From assembly GCA_950097015.1 (NCBI GenBank), contig CATNEN010000039.1, positions 16,834,501 to 16,898,500 of the forward strand: DNA of 64,000 nucleotides, given 5' to 3'. The position numbers and the translations under genes are program-made. Below, one piece after another: positions 32,584 to 42,232 of the stretch (positions within the stretch are counted from its first letter, which is position 1; each line of letters starts with the position of its first letter). This DNA is from Macrostomum hystrix (Eukaryota; Platyhelminthes; Macrostomidae). The notes beneath the pieces were generated by a model. That model did no database searches, was not told the DNA's origin, and worked only from the letters and a program-made list of their open reading frames with translations.

Positions 32584-35500
32584 ATGATGCGCCGTTGGTC
32601 CAGTGTCTCATCCGACGATGTCCGCTTCCTTCGTGACGAGGTCGAGCGTCGATCCCGCGAGATGCAGTCTGCTGACGCCTGCGAAGTTGCTTTCGAATCG
32701 TTGAAGGAGCCGAACAGGAACCGGGTGGCTATCACGAAAATCTACCGCAGCATCGAGGGCGCCGGCATCCACCTGGAAGACCCGCGCCTGAAGGAGTGCA
32801 TCCAGAACATTCGCAATCTTCAGAAGCGCAATGTCAAATCAGAAGAGGATGCTAGAAACAATTTCTTCCTAGACAAACAGACCTTCATTGAGGTGGTGCG
32901 CGACAACGCAGTCATGCTTCTGACTATCCTTCACAATGACTTTGTTGTGCCGCAGTTTCACGAGTTCACACACCACATCCGGACTATCTTTGAGAAGTGT
33001 CGGGAAAATCACGACGGTGCGCCGGCCAACTACATTCCCCAGTTAGCCAGATTCGATCCGAACTACTGGGGGGTGTCCATCTGCACCATCGATGGCCAGC
33101 GGTACAATCACGGCGACTTCAAGATCCCGTTCTGCCTGCAGTCGACCAGCAAGCCGTTGAACTACGCTCTGGCCCTGACAGAGCTTGGCTGCGACGAGGT
33201 TCACGAGAGTGTCGGCTACGAGCCATCCGGCATCAGCTTCAATTCTATCGCTTTGAACCACAACCAGGCGCCGCACAATCCGATGATCAATGCTGGCGCC
33301 ATTGTCATCTGCAGCCTCATTCAGCGGCACAGAAAGCTGGCGGACAGGTTCGACATGGTCATGCAGGAGTACCGACGCATGGCGGGCGGTGAGCACCTGT
33401 TGCGCCTTTGGCCTAGCTTTCAAGTCGAGCGGTAACTCGCACCAAGGTCCCCGAGTTCGATTCCGCGGCGAGGCCACATTTATTTGGGGCGCAGCCGCGG
33501 AGAGAAGGCTGGGGGGCTTGTCGTGCAATTTACGCCCTTAAGGGCCAACCTCCAAGGCACAGTGAGAGTGCACACTGCCTGACGATGAGAAAGTCAGGGC
33601 AGATGTACACACCTGTGTGAGCAAGTGCCTGCTTAGGGTATCCGTGTGCGTGTGTGCCCAGGAGTCAGCGAAATGGCCAGAATTGTCTTCTCGCTGGCTG
33701 CGGGTCTAGTGTCACCAAATGATTTGCCATTGCCTGCAGCCCTCCTACAATTATTTTTTTTCTAAGAAAATATTTTTAGAAACTCTGGTCAGTTAGTAAG
33801 AAGGTTGTAGCCTAGTTGTTTGATTTTCGGACTCACGAATATAGGTCGGGGTTCGATTCCCGACTCCAACTGTAACAGTTTGTATCCGTTCGCGAGACAC
33901 CCAACTCTGCATTGCTTCAGTTCACCCAGCTGTTTTATGGGGTAATAGAACTTTGTGTTTGGCGTTCGCCCACTCCATGGGCTGAACAGCCGTAGGCAGC
34001 CTTCAGATAACTGTTTGTAAATGAAAACGTGAAAGAGAAAACTCAACCAATCAACAGGCGAGTTCCTGGGCTTCAGCAATCCGACTTTCCTATCCGAGCG
34101 TGAAACGGCCGATCGCAATTTCGCCCTGGCGCACTATATGAACGAGTACCACTGCTTCCCGACCGGCACTAACCTGAAGGAGACGTTGGACTTTTATTTC
34201 CAGCTATGCTCCGTTGAGGTCACCTGCGAGTCAGCCTCGGTGATCGCAGGCACTCTAGCTAACGGTGGCATCTGTCCGCTGACTGGCGAGCGGGTCCTGT
34301 CAGCCGAGGCTGTCCGTGACACCCTGTCGCTCATGCACAGCTGCGGCATGTACGACTATAGCGGCCAGTTCGCTTTCAAATGTGGCCTGCCGGCCAAGTC
34401 GGGCGTGTCCGGCGTCATCCTGCTGGTCATCCCGAACCTCATGGGCATCGCGCTGTGGTCGCCGCCGTTAGACGAGCAGGGCAACTCTTGTCGCGGCATC
34501 CAGTTCTGCAGGGAGCTAGTTGCCAAATTCAATTTTCACAATTACGACTCGCTAATCAACGCGCAGGACAAGCTGGACCCGAGGCGAGTTCAGAAGACTG
34601 GCGAGAAACAGACGGAGACTGTCGGCTCAATTCTGTTCTCAGCCGCTAACAATGACCTGTCCGCTCTTAGGTAAGTGCCAATCAGCACTGTCAGTTAGGA
34701 GTTTGAGTTTTGTGCGTCTTCGGAATGTCCCAGTGACACATTAGAGATAGCAAATTGAAGCTATTAGCTTTTGCCGAAGTCACGACAATCCGTAATGCTT
34801 CGACCGATTTAAAAAGTTTATTTCACGCTAGAGAGTCAACTATCTGGATTGGTTGGCGAGGGAGGTGGGGTGGGGCTTGGTTGTCGTTGGTGCGCAGGGA
34901 TAGAGTTTGGGGGTGGGTGTGCAGGGATGTTGGGTTGGTATTACCCTTGTACCCCTAACCAACCCCACACCACTCATGCACACCAACCCCAACTACGCCC
35001 CACCCACCTCCCTCGCTGACCAATCATAACCAAGGCATTCACAAATCGCACATTTTTTCCTGAGAAACTCTAGAAACAATTAGCAAATTTACCCAAGTAA
35101 GAAGATATTTTTTGCAACCTCTTGAATCGACAAATTTAGTCGTTTGTTCGTTTTTTAGTTTTCTTCTAGAGCGCATCACATCCTTGTCTCTGTATAGAAT
35201 CAAGTAACCCTTTTGAACCTTGTTGGGGGAGCTTGTAGCCTAGTGGTTAGAGCCGCTGGATTCACGACTTGAAGGTCGGGGGTTCGATTCCCGACTGCAC
35301 TGGAACAACTCCTGTCCTTTTCCCAGCTGTTAAACGGGTACCAGCATTTGCCAGCATTTATATGCGTTTATAATTCGTTAGCATTCTAAGAATCGTTGAC
35401 CTACTTTTTCTGTCAACCAGGCGCGCTTTCCTTCTTGGCACCGACATGAACGTCACCGACTACGATGGCCGCACCGCCATTCACCTGGCCTCTGCTGAGG

Positions 35501-35790
35501 GCAATCTAGAATCTGTCACTTTTCTAGTCGACGTCTGCGAAGTAGCCGTCAACCCGAAGGACCGCTGGGGATTCACGCCCCTGGCCGAAGCTGAACGATT
35601 CGGTCACTCCGCTGTGGCGCAGTTCCTTCGTGACTCTGGCGGCTGCATCAGCGCCAACCCGCGCGACCTACCGCAGACTGACCTGCGCAAGAAGAAGATG
35701 ACGATCCGGGAGAGCAAGTTCGAGGAGCCGCCGCCGCAACCGCCTCAGCAGCAGCAGCAGCAGCAGCAGCAGCAAGATGGCAAGGCGTGA
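32584..35790 (+). CDS. GLS: Glutaminase, kidney-type with C-terminal ankyrin repeats
   Basis: Three exons, 32584-33388, 34058-34670 and 35421-35790, sum to 1788 bases (595 residues) with phases 1 and 2 preserved. The enzyme hydrolyses L-glutamine to glutamate and ammonia, in mitochondria in vertebrates. The serine-dependent beta-lactamase-like core is intact: NYIPQLARF (Tyr150), FCLQSTSK (Ser187, Lys190), [10 protein letters not shown] (Asn236), [42 protein letters not shown] and [13 protein letters not shown]. The C-terminus has two ankyrin units ([32 protein letters not shown]) and a run of about eleven glutamines. The N-terminus is shorter than the human kidney form and only weakly like a mitochondrial presequence. 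Intron 1 carries SINE-A and SINE-B, and intron 2 a foldback and SINE-B. An ATTCAG acceptor-like site lies about 6 bp before the first ATG. Confidence 0.97.
33425..33765 (+). mobile_element. SINE-A copy 4, 5'-truncated, glutaminase intron 1
   Basis: It begins near ACTCGCACCAAGGTCC, lacking the A-box half of the tRNA head, and continues to the normal CAATTATTTTTTTTC tail. It starts about 40 bp after the exon-1 donor. Confidence 0.9.
33795..34045 (+). mobile_element. SINE-B copy, glutaminase intron 1
   Basis: tRNA-like head GTTGTAGCCTAGTTGTTTG with B box GGGGTTCGATTCCCGACTC, then CTGCATTGCTTCAGTTC and GGGCTGAACAGCCGTA. It ends just before the exon-2 acceptor at 34057. Confidence 0.85.
34849..35028. 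repeat. Foldback repeat, glutaminase intron 2
   Basis: The left arm GATTGGTTGGCGAGGGAGG pairs imperfectly with the right arm CCTCCCTCGCTGACCAATC, and the pairing extends through about 85 bases on each side. No coding capacity; possibly a MITE-like element or transcript hairpin. Confidence 0.75.
35225..35372 (+). mobile_element. SINE-B copy, glutaminase intron 2
   Basis: The best preserved SINE-B head: GTAGCCTAGTGGTTAGAGCC (A box) and GGGGGTTCGATTCCCGACTG (B box), then CCCAGCTGTTAAACGGG. It is 3'-truncated and sits about 50 bp before the exon-3 acceptor. The acceptor stem does not pair, so it is not a tRNA gene. Confidence 0.88.
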
Positions 35791-36564
35791 ACCGCTCTTA
35801 GGAAAAGATTTATTGACTAAAACCCAGAGATCTGTTTTCAGCTTTGAATTAGTTTTGTTTTCAAACACATTTCATTGTCATTTAATATTTATCCCACTAT
35901 ATAGCTTATGTTTGTGGAAAGCTAATTTCGGCTGTAATGCAGCTTCTTCAGATTAACATTGCGGTTTTGTGTTCTTTTAATAGCTTCTAATCAGATTGCG
36001 TCATACATTTTTTAACAATTTCGCCATTAATTCATCTTAGCTGACTTAGCTCATTCACGTTAACAATGTACGCTTAATTTTCCATGTACACTACTCGCAG
36101 TGGCAGTAGCAGCAAATTGTAGCCTCAAAAAGTCAATCAAAAAGCAAATAAATGGTGTTCACATTTTTGTCTTTGTCAGCTATTGGAAACTGCTTTTAGA
36201 AAGCTTTCATTTGTGTATTTTTCCGTGAAAATCTGCCTGGAATAAATTTTCCATGTGTTTTCTTGTGTTTCTCAACAAGTCAAGCAGGATATGGTTTTTA
36301 AGCAATTAATTCTGTTATTTAGTACTTTTTTAGTTAGTTTCCAATTCGTTAGATTCTTATTACGCAAAGTGTAATGATGCGGAATTATGAAAATTTCTGA
36401 CACTATTACTCGTATAACTGACACAGCTGCCATCACGGCCAAATTACTATTTTGTCTTACCTAACTGGGCGAAAATATGGCGGTAATTTAACTTACGTAC
36501 ATGTTGGAACACCAAAAATTACTTGTTTGCTTTAGTTGGTAGGCTGGGAACTAAGAGTTTGCTT
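35791..36564. other. Glutaminase 3' flank
   Basis: AT-rich DNA with AATAAA at 36147-36152 and at 36241-36246, candidate polyadenylation signals for glutaminase but far from the stop. No other gene seen. Confidence 0.4.
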
Positions 36565-37566
36565 CTAGATATGGTTGCCTTGTGTTAAAGCTGCCATGCG
36601 TAAACATACTGTACTGAACAACTGCTCACTGCATTCGCCTGGTAAAATACACCTGCTGACACCCACCTGCTGACACCCACCTGCTGACACCCACCTGCTG
36701 ACACCAACCTGCTGACACCCACCTGCTGACACCCAACTGCTGACACCCACCTGCTGACACCCACCTGCTGACACCCACCTGCTGACACCCACCTGCTATA
36801 TCTGCACCTGCTGACACCCACCTGCTATATCTGCACCTGCTGACACCAACCTGCTACATCTGCACCTGCTGACACCCACCTGCTACATCTGCACCTGCTG
36901 ACACCCACCTGCTACATCTGCACCTGCTGACACCCACCTGCTACATCTGCACCTGCTGACACCCACCTGCTACATCTGCACCTGCTGACACCCACCTGCT
37001 ACATCTGCACCTGCTGACACCCACCTGCTACATCTGCACCTGCTGACACCAACCTGCTACATCTGCACCTGCTGACACCCACCTGCTACATCTGCACCTG
37101 CTGACACCCACCTGCTACATCTGCACCTGCTGACACCAACCTGCTACATCTGCACCTGCTGACACCCACCTGCTACATCTGCACCTGCTGACACCCACCT
37201 GCTACATCTGCACCTGCTGACACCCACCTGCTACATCTGCACCTGCTGACACCCACCTGCTACATCTGCACCTGCTGACACCCACCTGCTACATCTGCAC
37301 CTGCTGACACCAACCTGCTACATCTGCACCTGCTGACACCCACCTGCTACATCTGCACCTGCTGACACCCACCTGCTACATCTGCACCTGCTGACACCCA
37401 CCTGCTACATTTGCACCTGCTGACACCCACCTGCTTACACAAAACTAATACATGAACCTGCTAATAGTAGGCGCTTACCTTTAAAGTCGCCGGTAAACTC
37501 AACCGCATCATCTTCCCCCGAACTGGACTCGATGTCCCTAAAGCTGGCCACAATGTCCTTGAACAT
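36565..37566 (-). CDS. Possible small two-exon gene, unknown function
   Basis: On the minus strand an ATG at 37566 opens a 29-codon exon (MFKDIVASFRDIESSSGEDD...) ending at a good donor AAAG|GTAAGC (37479). A TTTTACCAG|GCG acceptor at 36638 leads in matching phase to a 24-codon exon ending in TAG at 36565. Together they encode 53 residues, with an acidic serine-rich N-half. The intron is almost entirely minisatellite N. I recognise no family. Alternatively the first exon may belong to a longer gene whose other exons I cannot see, or both parts may be chance. Confidence 0.35.
36649..37440. repeat. Minisatellite N, 14- then 29-bp units
   Basis: 36649-36795 is a 14-bp unit CTGCTGACACCCAC. After that a 29-bp compound unit adds CTGCTACATCTGCAC. 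It begins about 10 bp from a possible splice acceptor on the minus strand. Confidence 0.96.
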
Positions 37567-37857
37567 GTTGTTTGATTTAATTAAAATACGGCTTTTATTT
37601 CAGACTGGCTGACTTGACGGTCGGCGGAATTATAGAAGAACTGAATTATTGAACTTATTCCGCTCTGAAGTAACTCCGACTCATGCGATCACTCTCAAAA
37701 TGTATTTCTCAGCTGTCCATTTTTTCCTCTTTCTCAGCCAATCACAACGGACTTTTTCGATTTGATGTCCAACGAACTGGCCCAAACAGCGGCTTCATCA
37801 AAATAACACTGGGATATTCAGATCCCTTAGCTCGATTACTCAGCGAGGCAATACGTT

Positions 37858-37925
37858 TGGGGAGAGAAGGCTTGGGGGCTTGTCGTTCAATTTGCGCCTT
37901 TCAGGGCCAACTCCGACCATTAAGG
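37858..37925 (+). mobile_element. SINE-A internal fragment
   Basis: GGGGAGAGAAGGCTTGGGGG followed by CTTGTCGTTCAATTTGCGCC matches the middle of SINE-A only. Minisatellite O follows directly. Confidence 0.75.
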
Positions 37926-38285
37926 CAAACCCCTTCATTATACTCAGGTCCCTCAGGCAACCCCTACCGTTATCCTCTGATCCTTCAGGCAACCCTTCCA
38001 TTATCCTCTGATCCTTCAGGCAACCCTTCCATTATCCTCTGATCCTTCAGGCAACCCTTCCATTATCCTCTGATCCTTCAGGCAACCCCCTTCATTATAC
38101 TCAGATCCTTCAGGCAACCCCTACCGTTATCCTCTGATCCTTCAGGCAACCCTTCCATTATCCTCTGATCCTTCAGGCAAAACCTTCCATTATCCTCTGA
38201 TCCTTCAGGCAACCCTTCCATTATCCTCTGATCCTTCAGGCAACCTTTCCATTATCCTCCGATCTTTCAGGCAACCCCTACCATT
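37926..38285. repeat. Minisatellite O, ~31-bp unit
   Basis: About 11 copies of a unit with CCTTCAGGCAACCCTTCCAT followed by TATCCTCTGAT. Confidence 0.93.
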
Positions 38286-39114
38286 TTTCTTAGATTTTAT
38301 AGGCATGCTAAGGCGATCCTTAGAACCTATGAAATTTTTTGTAAAAATATTTTTCGCTGAAATTTGATACTTTTGTATGAGTCTATGAACAATGCGATAA
38401 AAGCACAGAGACAAGAATTATCGTATTTTCACTACTATATCAAGTCTGAATATTCAGTCCAAAAACAAGCTATGTCAATTGTAGCTATATTTTCTTCATG
38501 CATCAATTGACAGTTGAAATCAACAATGAGCTATCAGCTCAGCTCAGCTAATGTAAAAGAAATGAATGTGTTCTCGAATGCAAACAACGACCTATAACAG
38601 AACTTTTCTGTATGTAAATATTGATGAGACTAAATTTCATCCCCGAAGAGAGTATGCGGATGAACTTTCAAATTTGATTTCTGTCGTTATCTCCCGAGTA
38701 CCAATTACAGCATGCGCTTTTCTAGCATTAGTAATTGTTAAGGCCCCGCTGGGAAATGTTGAGTACTCTTTGAGCACAAGTTGAGTAGAGTAGACTTTCA
38801 TTAATGTTTGCTATATTATTGTTTAACATTCAAACAAATATAAGCCGTCAAACGCTTAATCCTCTCCTGCCAATACTACTCTGCAAGTGAGTAGCAATAA
38901 CAGCAAATAAGCTAATATTGGTCCAATCTAAAACCTAAGTACAGTTTAATCTAACCCCAACCTAATTAATAAACGCTTCACGCTAAACCCCAATCTAAGA
39001 ATTGGTTCCCTAAACCTCATAAAAATGGTATCAACTTTTTATTGACCCAAACCCTAACCTATTTTCCATTGCTTTTAAATGAGCAATGCAGTCACTCATA
39101 CTCACAACCAGAAT
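38286..39114. other. Intergenic, no gene seen
   Basis: AT-rich DNA. A short plus-strand frame at 38566-38784 has no family resemblance. Between 38920 and 39060 the text is loosely repetitive (CCAATCTAA, AACCCTAACC) without a clear period. Confidence 0.4.
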
Positions 39115-39441
39115 TCAGATGATGAATACTGGTGCTACTGATACGGCGAGAAATGCATTAACATGACAATTTGTACTTTGAAACCAAATAGAACACATTG
39201 CATAGCATTTTCCAGTACAATTTGATACACCCAGTAGAACACTGACTCCACCAGCTATAGATAAGAAAGTCGTATAACCCTGTCGGCAAACTTCAAAGGT
39301 TACGTTTTGTGTGTGACCGCGTGCGCAAGTCAGAATTGAACAAGAATTTTTCATTAAACGGGCCTGCTTGCATAAAATATGCAAATAGTTTAGAACCAAA
39401 ACTAACAACATATTGAATGGTTTTGATAATACAAATATCAC
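39115..39441 (-). CDS. Possible small cysteine-rich secreted protein
   Basis: A 108-codon minus-strand frame with a hydrophobic N-terminus (MLLVLVLNYLHILC), a middle with seven cysteines (SCSILTCARG, VCRQGY, NCTGKCYAMC, NCHVN) and a hydrophobic end LAVSVAPVF. Signal peptide, Cys-rich core and hydrophobic tail resemble a small GPI-anchored or secreted protein, but the spacing fits no family I know. The surrounding DNA is AT-rich and there is no splice or expression support, so it may be chance. Confidence 0.22.
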   Translation of the reverse strand: MIFVLSKPFNMLLVLVLNYLHILCKQARLMKNSCSILTCARGHTQNVTFEVCRQGYTTFLSIAGGVSVLLGVSNCTGKCYAMCSIWFQSTNCHVNAFLAVSVAPVFII

Positions 39442-39864
39442 ATATAATCATATCTTTGCTAGATTTGAGTAGAATTTTCAAAGATCTAAATTAATATATA
39501 TCGGCTCGGTAATTTTTTTCTTTGTAGGTTGGCAAATAAAAATGGTTAAAAAATGTGAGAGTACTTTCTTACTTCAGTTTTAAAATGTGTTCTCTTTTGT
39601 GAGGCCGTTCTTTTAAAGCTGGTTAGAGTGAGAGGAGGTCAGCAGCAAGAGGACTGAGGTGGAGTTGGCTGAAGTGGCGCCTAAAAAATAAGAGTACTAG
39701 TACTGTTAGACCTCTTAAAGAGGTCGTACTGAAAGAGGTCGTCATGCTTTCTTTCCCGTTCCACAAAAAAGTTTCAGACTGAGACACTGTTAAAGTGGTG
39801 GAATCAATGGAGCAATTTCAAAGAGGTCGATCTCCAATAGAACAAAGTCGACAGGACGAATGTG

Positions 39865-41422
39865 GCAGTCTGGAAGTGACAATCTTAAAGTGGCAGTCTG
39901 GAAGTGGCAGTCTGGAAGTGGCAGTCTCAAAGTGGCAGTCTGGAAGTGGCAGTCTGGAAGTGGCAGTCTCAAAGTGGCAGTCAGGAAGTGGCAGTCTGGA
40001 TGTGGCAGTCTCAAAGTGGCAGTCTGGAAGTGGCAGTCTCAAAGTGGCAGTCTCAAAGTGGCAGTCTGGAAGTGGCAGTCTGAATGTGGCATTCTGGAAG
40101 TGGCAATCTCAAAGTGGCATTCTGGAAGTGGCAATCTCAAAGTGGCATTCTGGAAGTGGCAATCTCAAAGTGGCATTCTGGAAGTGGCAATCTCAAAGTG
40201 GCAGACTCAAAGTGGCAGTCAGGAAGTGGCAGTCTGGAAGTGGCAGTCTGGAAGTGGCAGTCTCAAAGTGGCAGTCAGGAAGTGGCAGTCTGGATGTGGC
40301 AGTCTCAAAGTGGCAGTCTGAAAGTGGCAATCTCAAAGTGGCAGTCTCAAAGTGGCAGTCTCAAAGTGGCAGTCTCAAAGTGGCAGTCTCAAAGTAGCAG
40401 TCTGGAAGTGGCAGTCTCAAAGTGGCAGTCGGGAAGTGGCTGTCTCAAAGTGGCAGTCGGGAAGTGGCAGTCTCAAAGTGGCAGTCTCAAAGTGGCAGTC
40501 TCAAAGTGGCAGTCTCAAAGTGGCAGTCTGGAAGTGGCAGTCTGGAAGTGGCAGTCTCAAAGTGGCAGTCGGGAAGTGGCAGTCTCAAAGTGGCAGTCTG
40601 GAAGTGGCAGTCTCAAAGTAGCAGTCTTAATGTGGCAGTCTGGAAGTGGCAGTCTTAAAGTGGCAGTCTGGAAGTGGCAATCTGAAAGTGGCAGTCTGAA
40701 AGTGGCAATATCAAAGTGGCAGTCTGGAAGTGGCAGTCTCAAAGTGGCAGTCTGGAAGTGGCAGTCTGGAAGTGGCAGTCTCAAAGTGGCAGTCTGAAAG
40801 TGGCAATCTCAAAGTGGCAGTCTCAAAGTGGCAGTCTCAAAGTGGCAGTCTGGAAGTGGCAGTCGGGAAGTGGCAGTCTTAAAGTGGCAGTCTGGAAGTG
40901 GCAGTCTCAAAGTGGCAATCTCAAAGTGGCAGTCTGGAAGTGGCAGTCTGGAAGTGGCAGTCGGGAAGTGGCAGTCTCAAAGTGGCAGTCTGGATTCTGG
41001 AAGTGGCAGTCTGCAAGTAGCAGTCTCAAAGTGGCAGTCTCAAAGTGGCAGTCTGGAAGTGGCAGTCTGAATGTGGCATTCTGGAAGTGGCAATCTCAAA
41101 GTGGCATTCTGGAAGTGGCAATCTCAAAGTGGCATTCTGGAAGTGGCAATCTCAAAGTGGCAGTCTTAAAGTGGCATTCTGGAAGTGGTAGTCTGGAAGT
41201 GGCAATCTCAAAGTGGCAGTCTTAAAGTGGCATTCTGGAAGTGGCAGTCTGGAAGTGGCAGTCTCAAAGTGGCAGTCTTAAAGTGGCATTCTGGAAGTGG
41301 CAGTCTGGAAGTGGCAATCTCAAAGTGGCAGTCTTAAAGTGGCAGTCTCAAAGTGGCAGTCTGGAAGTGGCAGTCTCAAAGTGGCAGTCTGGAAGTGGCA
41401 GTCTCAAAGTGGCAGTGTCATA
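39865..41422. repeat. Minisatellite P, 14-bp unit
   Basis: About 110 copies of a 14-bp unit, AGTGGCAGTCTCAA alternating with AGTGGCAGTCTGGA. CATTCTGGAAGTGGCAATC blocks near 40090-40190 and 41070-41160 are duplicated patches. The long plus-strand frames (KWQSGSGSLKVAV) are artefacts. Confidence 0.97.
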
Positions 41423-42130
41423 GTGGTTGTAGAAAATTGGCCATGTAAGAACCTGCCCGTACTGTGAGTTGGCATTGAAAGATGCATTGTTAAATAGCAA
41501 AAGTACACTTAGAGAACAAAAATAGGACGAGTAAAAAAGCTTAAAAGGGTACGAGCAAATAATAAAAAACCGGTTCTTTTTCTCTTTAATATACTCGAAC
41601 CGGTTACAAAATCCGACAAAAGCATTTAAGGGTTGAGGGTTAGGCGGCTTAGGGTTAGAGAGCTACAGCAGAAAAATAGAAATTAAAAGAATAGCAGCTG
41701 CTGAAATAACTGGGTCTTTGCACTAGCTTACACTGGCCTTTCGTAGAGCGAAGCAAAGAAATTAATACATCAGAAGGTCAACAAGGAATAATGAATATAT
41801 TGTCCAGCCTGTAGGTAACAGAAAAGAGAGAGGAGTAGAGAGCGCTGTACACACCCTCATCTTTCGCCTCGTTTCTCGCTAAGAGTCCTCAAGCCGAGAA
41901 CTGCTGATGCGCTTGTGCCACGTTGTGTCTGAGATTCTCTTTAAACCACTCCTCCTGCGCCGATCCAGTCAGAACTGGTTCATTTCCTTCACCCTGGGGC
42001 ACCCGCCACCCCACTGGCCAAGCCCCTTTTCGCTTGCGCACGGTCTGTCAATCGGCCCTGCCCCCACCACCCCAGCCACCCCAGCCACCCCCACCCAGCC
42101 AGCCAGCCATGCAGTAGCAGCGCTCACTGT
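41423..42130. other. Upstream region of the asparaginase gene
   Basis: No gene. Contains a telomere-like patch (GAGGGTTAGGCGGCTTAGGG, about 41634-41655), a CT/GA-rich patch at 41820-41880 and a GC-rich stretch at 41990-42120. Confidence 0.45.
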
Positions 42131-42141
42131 CTCCTTCCCAA

Positions 42142-42148
42142 TATAAAA
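42142..42148 (+). promoter_or_regulatory. Candidate TATA box of the asparaginase gene
   Basis: TATAAAA preceded by CCA, 85 bp upstream of the start codon and downstream of a GC-rich stretch. It is followed by the palindromic AAGCGATTTTCGCTT. Position and context suit a core promoter with transcription starting about 30 bp later. Confidence 0.5.
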
Positions 42149-42232
42149 CCAAAAGCGATTTTCGCTTCGGAATTCGTTTCAGCTTAAACCAGCCAGAAGT
42201 CAGGGTCGGAAGTCCGTTCGAAAATCAGCGCA

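Noticed and set aside
32285-32587. 100-codon frame just upstream of glutaminase
   Set aside because: It lies in the leader region, is out of frame with the gene and shows no family features.
35228-35302. Considered a true tRNA gene (A and B boxes present)
   Set aside because: The acceptor stem does not pair and the sequence continues into the SINE-B body shared by other copies.
39795-41423. KWQSGSGSLKVAV repeat frames
   Set aside because: The 14-bp period read in all frames; no start context or splice support.
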